Both the position numbers and the translations under genes were made by a program. Positions 49,980 to 64,000 of a DNA stretch of 64,000 nt are shown here, piece by piece. How positions within the stretch are numbered: the first letter of the stretch is position 1; each line of letters opens with the position of its first letter. A model generated the notes under the pieces. It did no database searches. It was given only the letters and a program-made list of their open reading frames with translations, and was not told the origin of the DNA. The stretch is from NCBI GenBank assembly GCA_013289685.1, contig JABCZL010000015.1, positions 62,001-126,000 of the forward strand, written 5' to 3'. Source of the DNA: Acidobacteriota bacterium. GTDB lineage: Bacteria; Acidobacteriota; Terriglobia; Terriglobales; Acidobacteriaceae.

Positions 49980-50513
49980 ATGGCGGTTACCAAAGCGAAG
50001 AAAACAGAGCAGGTCGAGAAGTTGAGCAAGGACCTGAAGAACGTATCCAACTTGGTGGTGGCGACCTACACCAAGATGACCGTACCTCAGGACTACGAGT
50101 TGCGCAAGGTTCTGCGCGGCGCGGGCGCGAAGTATCAGGTCGTCAAGAACACCCTGGCCGAGAAGGCCGCCAAGGGCACCAAGGTCGAAGGCGCGTTGAA
50201 GGATCTGGCAGGCGTGACCTCGATTGCCTACACCACCGGCGATCCGGTAGCGATGGCCAAGGCCCTGACGAAGTACGCCAAAGACACGCCGGAGTTCACC
50301 TTCAAGATCGGTGTGGTCGAAGGCAAAGTCATCAACATTAAAGAGATCGAAGCGCTGGCCAGCATGCCTTCGAAGGAAGAGCTGTATTCGAAGCTTCTGT
50401 TCCTGCTCAACGGCCCGGCGCAGCGTCTGGTGACGGCTATGGGCGCGGTGGGCCGCAACCTGGCGGTGGTGGTCGATCAAGGCGTGCAGCAGAAGAAGTT
50501 CAAGGAAGCCTAG
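49980..50513 (+). CDS. rplJ: 50S ribosomal protein L10
   Basis: L10 anchors the L7/L12 dimers to the stalk. The 177-residue product shows KTEQVEKLSKDLKNVSNLVVATYTKMTVPQDYELRKVLRGAGA and TSIAYTTGDPVAMAKALTKYAK, as expected. The spacer before it is only 72 bases and holds a repeat element, so a classical L10 leader is not visible. Confidence 0.97.
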   Translation: MAVTKAKKTEQVEKLSKDLKNVSNLVVATYTKMTVPQDYELRKVLRGAGAKYQVVKNTLAEKAAKGTKVEGALKDLAGVTSIAYTTGDPVAMAKALTKYAKDTPEFTFKIGVVEGKVINIKEIEALASMPSKEELYSKLLFLLNGPAQRLVTAMGAVGRNLAVVVDQGVQQKKFKEA

Positions 50514-50524
50514 AGGCATTGAGC

Positions 50525-50565
50525 AATTGAGTAATTTGTAATTGGGTAATTGAAAACCTTGATTT
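50525..50565. repeat. Heptamer-like AT-rich array
   Basis: Units of the AATTGAG/TAATTGG kind (about seven to nine bases) follow rplJ; a mirrored set lies before rplA at 49058-49141. Confidence 0.5.
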
Positions 50566-50741
50566 CTAATTATCCGAATTAAAAAGTTTGGTTGTCGGCG
50601 GTTCAAGGGTTGCGCGGGTCGTTCTCAAACGTTGTCTGGCGCGAGAGAAATGGATCCAGTCGCACTGGAAACCTGAACTGCTGGTGACGAAAGCAAGGCG
50701 GAATAGCAAGACAAAGAATTCAAAAACACTGGAGAACTAAC

Positions 50742-51125
50742 ATGGCGGATCTCGCTCAATTAGAAGAATCAATCGTAGGGCTGTCGCTTCTGGAAGCGGC
50801 GGAACTGGTCAAGAAACTGGAATCGCGTCTCGGCGTGTCGGCCGCGGCAGCAGCCCCGGTGATGGTGGCCGGCGGCGGCGGCGCGGCGGCAGGTGCGGCT
50901 CCGGCGGAAGAGAAGACCGAATTCACCGTCGTCCTCAAGGAAGTCGGCGCCAACAAGATCAACGTGATCAAGGCCGTCCGCGAAGTCACCAGCCTGGGCC
51001 TGAAAGAAGCCAAGGAACTGGTGGATGGCGCCCCCAAGAACGTGAAAGAGGGCGTTTCCAAGGAAGAGGCGGAGACCATCAAGAAGAAGTTCACGGATGC
51101 CGGTGCGGTTGTCGAAGTAAAGTAA
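50742..51125 (+). CDS. rplL: 50S ribosomal protein L7/L12
   Basis: L7/L12 is the flexible stalk protein that recruits translational GTPases. The 127-residue product has the N-terminal dimer domain ([24 protein letters not shown]), a long Ala/Gly hinge, and the C-terminal domain with [40 protein letters not shown]. Intact. A 228-base spacer separates it from rplJ. Confidence 0.97.
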   Translation: MADLAQLEESIVGLSLLEAAELVKKLESRLGVSAAAAAPVMVAGGGGAAAGAAPAEEKTEFTVVLKEVGANKINVIKAVREVTSLGLKEAKELVDGAPKNVKEGVSKEEAETIKKKFTDAGAVVEVK

Positions 51126-51619
51126 AGGGTTTATGTGGGGCGGGCACTCTTGCCCGCCTGCCGGCACCTTCGATAAGGCCAGCGGGCAGGAGTGCCCGCT
51201 CCACAGAGACCGGTCGCACCGAAAACAGTGCAAAATCGATTATGTTGCACGTTCCTACTTGTGAACCGTGGGCGGCGATGTTAGCATCTATATAACGTCG
51301 CCTCCCAGGGCTTCACTTGAGCGCGAGCAAGTCTCGCGCGGTAGTTTTGGGCAGGCTGCTCCGCGGGCAGGCGGGGCGGAAACAGGCCGACGAACTGGCG
51401 CGAAAGAGTTCAAATCAAATATGGCGAAACGCCTTGGTTGGCGTCTGCGGGAACGACTGTCCCTGCGGGCGCCCCGCTGTCTTTTAGGTTCCAGGTTGTG
51501 AAAACACGTTGTTCCGGTTTCATACACGTACGTCCCGCGGCGCGACAACAACAACGCGCCCCACATTCCGCGGTTTAAGCGTGGCCATCGGCCGCGCCTG
51601 AGATTGGGAGTTTCTGAAG
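51126..51619. other. rplL-rpoB spacer with hairpins
   Basis: No gene is seen over 494 bases. Near the start two nested hairpins occur: GGCGGGCA/TGCCCGCC at 51137-51158 and the AGGAGT-loop element at 51182-51205, with outer TGTGG and CCACA segments able to pair. They could attenuate transcription between the ribosomal and polymerase genes, as is common at this junction, but there is no run of T after them. The rest shows no clear promoter. Confidence 0.5.
51182..51205. repeat. AGGAGT-loop hairpin repeat
   Basis: Arms GCGGGC and GCCCGC around AGGAGT, then TCCACA. It matches the copy at 34124 except for a compensatory A-T to G-C change in the stem. Confidence 0.7.
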
Positions 51620-56080
<4,461 letters not shown>

Positions 56081-56108
56081 TCGTTGGTCGCTGGTCGTTA
56101 GTCGTTAG
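56081..56108. repeat. Heptamer tandem array, TCGTTRG type
   Basis: Units TCGTTGG, TCGCTGG, TCGTTAG, TCGTTAG directly follow the rpoB stop codon. Confidence 0.8.
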
Positions 56109-56185
56109 CGACCAGCGCGCCTGATTTTCAGACTCGGAACAAAAACCCGTGATCTCGCTCTTGGATACGCGGGTCAAGAGATTTC

Positions 56186-56214
56186 GCTAGCGACTAACGA
56201 CCAACGACTAGCGA
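56186..56214. repeat. Heptamer tandem array, inverted orientation
   Basis: Units CTAACGA, CCAACGA, CTAGCGA mirror the array at 56081, so the rpoB-rpoC spacer can fold as a long stem. Confidence 0.75.
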
Positions 56215-56270
56215 CGACCCACAAGAGCCGCGAGCGGCGGCGCAACAGCCGAGGAAAGCGGAGGAACACC

Positions 56271-60473
<4,203 letters not shown>

Positions 60474-60481
60474 TCCAGAAA

Positions 60482-60578
60482 GTAGCGCCGCCGTCTCGGC
60501 GGCTGTCCGGCGGGCGTCCTCGCCCGCCGCGCTGAGGGCGAGACGCCCTCAGGACAGCCGGCAAGATGCCGGCGCTAC
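60482..60578. repeat. Nested hairpin cluster after rpoC
   Basis: Outer arms GTAGCGCCG (60482-60490) and CGGCGCTAC (60570-60578) enclose inner arms GGCTGTCC (60501-60508) and GGACAGCC (60552-60559), which in turn enclose two hairpins (GGCGGGCG/CGCCCGCC and TGAGGGC/GCCCTCA). The result is a branched, cloverleaf-like structure. Confidence 0.75.
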
Positions 60579-60595
60579 GATTTATTTGACGACCA

Positions 60596-61549
60596 ATGCA
60601 CGCTACCCCCCAGCGAGTGCGTATCGAGGAACATGCCGAACTTCCCTCTTTGCGCCCGGTGCCTCCCGGCCCTAATCTAGATCAGCGCATGCTACGTTTC
60701 TTCCGCCTGCTACGGCTCGCGTTCTGGCGAGCTTTTGTCCACGACGCCTTCGCCATTGCCAAGGCCTCCGCCTATTCCATGATCCTCACCTTTTTCCCGG
60801 TCTTGCTGCTGATCGGGTCGGGCCTGGCGAACTGGCGCAAGGGCGGGCCTTACCTGCGGGAAATCTCCTACGCCTTGGGCAGCATCCTGCCGGCGGGAGG
60901 AAACACCGCGCTCAGCTATCTCAAGGGAGCGCAACATCCGGGCGGCATGTTGACCACGACAGCCGTGATAACGTTGTGGACGGCTTCCGGCGTCATGGTT
61001 TCCTGGATGGACGGTTTCCGCCGCTGTTACGAATTGCCGAAAACCTGGGGCCTGGTCAAAGAGCGCCTGATCGCCTTCCAGTTGGTCGTATTCGCTCTGA
61101 TTCCCATGACCTTCGCGACCCTTCTGGTGGCCGTGGGCAGCAAGTTCGAGACACGTCTTCTGCCCTACATCGATCCCGATTTCAGCGTCTACGTTTTTCT
61201 GCTCTGGGGCGCGATGCGCTGGTTGATCGCCACCCTGACCAGCATCGCGGTAATTGCGGCGATCTACCATCACGCGGTCCCGCGCACCCAGCCCTGGCAC
61301 AGCGTGATGCCGGGAGCCATGCTTGCGACCGTGCTCTGGTTCTCAACCACGGTTGGATTTCGCGCCTACCTGCAGCATTTCGGCAACTTCGCTACGATTT
61401 ACGGATCGCTTGGCGCTGCCATCGCTCTTCTGGTGTGGATGTATCTGATTTCCCTGGTGGTCCTGATCGGTGCGGAGTTCAATGCCTTGCTGTTCCCGCG
61501 CGCCATGCTGGGCAAAGAGCTGACGGCGGTGAACGGCCCCAAGCTGTAG
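60596..61549 (+). CDS. YihY/BrkB-family membrane protein
   Basis: A 317-residue protein with six membrane helices, of the YihY/virulence factor BrkB family. Landmarks are AFAIAKASAYSMILTFFPVLLLIGS near the start, WTASGVMVSWMDGFRRCYELP, RAYLQHFGNFATIYGSLGAAIALLVWMYLISLVVLIGAEFNALLF at the end. Once called RNase BN, the family has no proven ribonuclease activity and no settled function. It follows rpoC on the same strand. Confidence 0.9.
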   Translation: MHATPQRVRIEEHAELPSLRPVPPGPNLDQRMLRFFRLLRLAFWRAFVHDAFAIAKASAYSMILTFFPVLLLIGSGLANWRKGGPYLREISYALGSILPAGGNTALSYLKGAQHPGGMLTTTAVITLWTASGVMVSWMDGFRRCYELPKTWGLVKERLIAFQLVVFALIPMTFATLLVAVGSKFETRLLPYIDPDFSVYVFLLWGAMRWLIATLTSIAVIAAIYHHAVPRTQPWHSVMPGAMLATVLWFSTTVGFRAYLQHFGNFATIYGSLGAAIALLVWMYLISLVVLIGAEFNALLFPRAMLGKELTAVNGPKL

Positions 61550-61608
61550 AGGCGCTGCTGGCAACGTCTCTCTGTTTTGAAGGGCGAATTGAATGACCGC
61601 TTTGAAAG

Positions 61609-61629
61609 GGCGCGGCTTCAAGCCGCGCC
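61609..61629. repeat. CTTCAAG-centred palindrome
   Basis: Arms GGCGCGG and CCGCGCC around CTTCAAG in the spacer before pyk. It belongs to the family seen at 33666 and 43467 with different arms. Confidence 0.6.
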
Positions 61630-61672
61630 ATAAGCTCTCCGACAATTTTAACAACCGATCTCGAGGAAAGAG

Positions 61673-63235
61673 TTGAAGGACATTCCTAACCCGAGCGCCC
61701 GCCGCGCCAAGATCATCTGCACCATCGGCCCCGCCTGCAACACCGAGGCCGCTATGCGCGACCTGCTTCGCCGCGGCATGGACATCGCCCGGCTCAACTT
61801 CTCCCACGGCACCCACGAAGATCATGCCCACAACGTCCAGCGCCTGCGCCGCGCGGCCGAGCGCGAGGGACGCACCGTCTGCATCCTCCAGGACCTGCAA
61901 GGCCCGAAAATCCGCACCGGGCCGCTGGAGCGCCACGAACCCGTCTTACTAAAAACCGGTTCGGTGGTGACCATCACGCCGCAGGATATTCCCGGCACAG
62001 CCACACGCATCTCGACCACGTTCCCCGATCTCGCTCGCGAACTCACTCCCGGCGCCCAAATCCTGCTGAGTGATGGCCTGATCGAACTGCGCGTGCGCGC
62101 CGTTGGAGGCAAAGATCGCGGAAAAGACGTCGTCTGCGACGTCATCAACGGCGGCATGCTGGGCGAGCACAAGGGGATCAATCTTCCCGGCATTGCCTTG
62201 TCGATTCCTGCGCTTACGGAAAAAGACCGCAAAGATCTGGAATTCGGCCTCCGCCACGGAGTGGACGCGGTCGCGCTGTCTTTCGTCCGCACCGCCGCCG
62301 ACGTCACCACGGTCAAACAGATTATCGCAGCGCATCCCAGCGACCTCCCAGTCATCGCCAAGCTCGAAAAGCCGCAAGCCATCGATCATCTGGAAGAAAT
62401 TCTCGAGGCCTCTGACGGAGTCATGGTCGCCCGTGGCGACCTCGGCGTCGAGATGGCGCCGGAAAAAGTTCCGGTCATTCAGAAGCACGTGATTCGCCGC
62501 GCCTCCGCGTGGCGCAAGCCCGTCATCACCGCGACCCAGATGCTGGAGTCGATGATCGAAAACCCGCGCCCCACCCGCGCCGAGGCCAGCGACGTGGCCA
62601 ACGCAATCTTCGACGGCAGCGACGCCGTTATGCTCTCCGCCGAAACCGCCAGCGGCCAGTATCCCTGCGAATCGGTTTCGATCATGTCGCGCATCGTGGT
62701 CGAAGCCGAATGCAACATGGACGACTTCGTGCAGTTCCGCCGCCGCCGGCGCGAGCACCGCGGCCTTTCGGTGGCCGAAACCATCTGCGAATCGATCGCT
62801 CACGCCGCCGAAGATTTGCCCATGGGCGCGATCGCGGTCTTCACCGAGACCGGCAACACGGTTCGCATGATTTCAAAATTTCGTCCGAAGGTTGCCATTT
62901 ACGCTTACACGCACAGCGTGCCCGTCGTGCAGCGCATGAACCTTTACTGGGGAGTGCATCCCGTGCGTTGCCGCCAGGCTCATTCCGCGGAGCAGATGGT
63001 CACGATGGCCGAGCAGGATCTGGTTCGCCGTAGACTGCTGAAACCCGGAGATGTCCTCGGCGTGGTCGCCGGCACGCGCCAGGCTTCCGGCTCCACGAAT
63101 CTCATGCGTCTGCATACCGTCACCGACGAAGAGGCCGAGCGCATCACTCATGCCAGGCAGCCGCACCCCAAGCCGTCGCATCCCAAGACGCCGCAACCCA
63201 AGAAACCCAGCCGCGCGTCTCGCCGCAAGTTATAA
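61673..63235 (+). CDS. pyk: Pyruvate kinase
   Basis: Converts phosphoenolpyruvate and ADP to pyruvate and ATP. The 520-residue product shows RAKIICTIGPACNTEAAMRDLLRRGMDIARLNFSHGTHEDH, the catalytic lysine region VIAKLEKPQAIDHLEEI, VMVARGDLGVEMAPEKVPVIQK and PVITATQMLESMIENPRPTRAEASDVANAIFDGSDAVMLS. A C-terminal domain is present, and a Pro/Lys-rich tail of about 25 residues (HPKPSHPKTPQPKK) extends beyond it. The TTG start has GAGGAAAG upstream. Confidence 0.95.
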   Translation: MKDIPNPSARRAKIICTIGPACNTEAAMRDLLRRGMDIARLNFSHGTHEDHAHNVQRLRRAAEREGRTVCILQDLQGPKIRTGPLERHEPVLLKTGSVVTITPQDIPGTATRISTTFPDLARELTPGAQILLSDGLIELRVRAVGGKDRGKDVVCDVINGGMLGEHKGINLPGIALSIPALTEKDRKDLEFGLRHGVDAVALSFVRTAADVTTVKQIIAAHPSDLPVIAKLEKPQAIDHLEEILEASDGVMVARGDLGVEMAPEKVPVIQKHVIRRASAWRKPVITATQMLESMIENPRPTRAEASDVANAIFDGSDAVMLSAETASGQYPCESVSIMSRIVVEAECNMDDFVQFRRRRREHRGLSVAETICESIAHAAEDLPMGAIAVFTETGNTVRMISKFRPKVAIYAYTHSVPVVQRMNLYWGVHPVRCRQAHSAEQMVTMAEQDLVRRRLLKPGDVLGVVAGTRQASGSTNLMRLHTVTDEEAERITHARQPHPKPSHPKTPQPKKPSRASRRKL

Positions 63236-63244
63236 TCGCCCGGT

Positions 63245-63547
63245 ATGCCGCAAGAAATACTCTCGGTGGCCGTCTGGGAGCCTGTTCCCGACATGGAAGC
63301 CGAGTCGCTGGCCACGCTTCGCGAACTCACCGCCATCGTCACGGCCAAGGGATATGGCCGCGATATGCTCTACCGCGATCGCGAAGCGCACTATGTTTTC
63401 CTGCGTTACTGGGCGTCTGAAGAGGCCCGCCAAGCCGCGCTGGAAGATCCTGACATGCAACGCTGCTGGGCCCGCCTAGGAAATGAAATCCAAATTGTGA
63501 AAGTTTACGAGACCCTGACGGAAGTGCCGCTCGCCGCAGCGAAGTGA
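63245..63547 (+). CDS. Small dimeric alpha/beta-barrel-like protein
   Basis: A 100-residue protein following pyk by nine bases. The strand-helix-strand pattern (EILSVAVWEPV, ESLATLRELTAIVTAKG, HYVFLRYWAS, EARQAALEDPDMQRCWARL, NEIQIVKVYETL) fits the ABM/Dabb ferredoxin-like fold of small monooxygenase-type proteins. No reaction can be assigned. The tight spacing suggests co-expression with pyk. Confidence 0.65.
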   Translation: MPQEILSVAVWEPVPDMEAESLATLRELTAIVTAKGYGRDMLYRDREAHYVFLRYWASEEARQAALEDPDMQRCWARLGNEIQIVKVYETLTEVPLAAAK

Positions 63548-63557
63548 TCCGTGCCGA

Positions 63558-64000
63558 TCATCCGCAGACTACGCGCTCCTCGCACCATTTCACCGCGAAA
63601 GTCCCTTTCACAGTTTCGCCGTTCTTGAACAGCAGTTCGTAGTGACCGGCTGCGTCGGAGCGTCCGTGATATTTGTCGAAAACGATGGTGGCGGATTGCG
63701 CGAGTTTGCAGTCGCCCTCCTTGACGCAGCGCGCCGCCGAACCCGCGTCCGATCCCGCGCCGAGCTTGACGACTTGGCCTTCATGAATGGGCAAGCCTCG
63801 CCAGATTGCGACGGAGATGTAAGGTTCGCTGACTCGTTTGCACTCCGCTGGTTGCGTCGTGAGCCTCATCTCAACTGCGGGTCCGTCCCATGGCGCACAC
63901 GAGCTTTGCATGGTTCCGTAAGAAAAAGACGGCCCGTCGGGTGAGGCGATTGCGGCAATCCCGACCAGGGCAACGACAAAGACCGCGACAGTGACCTGTC
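63558..64000 (-). CDS. Secreted protein of unknown function, 5-prime truncated
   Basis: The frame runs through the right edge; visible residues include a hydrophobic export stretch (VTVAVFVVALVGIAAIA) followed by a soluble domain with several cysteines (for example QSSCAPW, AARCVKEGDCKLA and a CEERVVCG end). The start codon is outside the window. It looks like a small secreted, disulfide-containing protein; no family recognised. Confidence 0.6.
   Translation of the reverse strand, partial: QVTVAVFVVALVGIAAIASPDGPSFSYGTMQSSCAPWDGPAVEMRLTTQPAECKRVSEPYISVAIWRGLPIHEGQVVKLGAGSDAGSAARCVKEGDCKLAQSATIVFDKYHGRSDAAGHYELLFKNGETVKGTFAVKWCEERVVCG

Noticed and set aside
49422-50606. 394-codon frame antisense to rplA and rplJ
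   Set aside because: It spans two intact ribosomal protein genes and an intergenic repeat, with no coding signature.

Overview
The window comes from a high-GC, Gram-negative soil-type bacterium, most likely an Acidobacteriota of class Terriglobia. The evidence is LpxC, a large RpoB/RpoC pair, a GlnRS beside a GluRS, PadR regulators paired with HAAS-type membrane proteins, Gloeo_Verruco repeat proteins, imidazolonepropionase-like secreted amidohydrolases, and intergenic spaces full of short palindromic and heptameric repeats. No rRNA, CRISPR array, transposase, integrase or phage gene was seen.

Layout. 1-5.6 kb: envelope and hypothetical genes, then rsmI and a yqeY-like gene. 5.8-9.2 kb: a class V aminotransferase and a 3-phosphoglycerate dehydrogenase, a likely serine/glycine pair. 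9.3-12.8 kb: an M50 intramembrane protease with CBS domains, rsmD, a RidA protein and a GNAT acetyltransferase. 12.9-16.7 kb: two related secreted amidohydrolases flanking CBS-domain and DoxX genes. 16.8-24 kb: Gfo/Idh oxidoreductase, HU, folK, receiver-PilZ protein, lpxC, a LolA-like secreted protein and an SDR. 24.1-27.5 kb: one very large sensor with GAF, GGDEF and HD-GYP domains. 27.8-31.1 kb: gltX and a cobalamin-type radical SAM gene. 31.1-34.2 kb: an AT-richer accessory island holding a translationally coupled pair (unknown protein plus PIN-domain protein) between two gene-poor repeat regions. 34.2-37.5 kb: padR, a HAAS-type membrane gene and glnS. 37.8-43.3 kb: DsrE-like protein, a duplicated membrane protein and a CcdA/TlpA/DsbD-alpha thiol-redox cluster. 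43.7-47.2 kb: a tRNA cluster (Thr, Tyr, Thr, Gly, Trp) with small genes, tuf and rpmG. 47.3-60.5 kb: secE-nusG-(aspartic protease)-rplK-rplA-rplJ-rplL-rpoB-rpoC, the classical order with one inserted gene. 60.6-64 kb: a YihY protein, pyruvate kinase, a small alpha/beta-barrel-type protein and a truncated secreted protein.

The less ordinary material is of four kinds: the PIN-domain pair at 31802-33195; an eight-cysteine insertion near the N terminus of RpoB; a retropepsin-like protease gene inside the nusG-rplK junction; and several families of intergenic repeats. The repeats are either period-7 tandem arrays or hairpins with a constant skeleton and co-varying stem arms. Two of the hairpin families also appear inside coding sequence, in rsmI and gltX. 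Everything was read by eye from sequence; family names are recognition calls, not database results.
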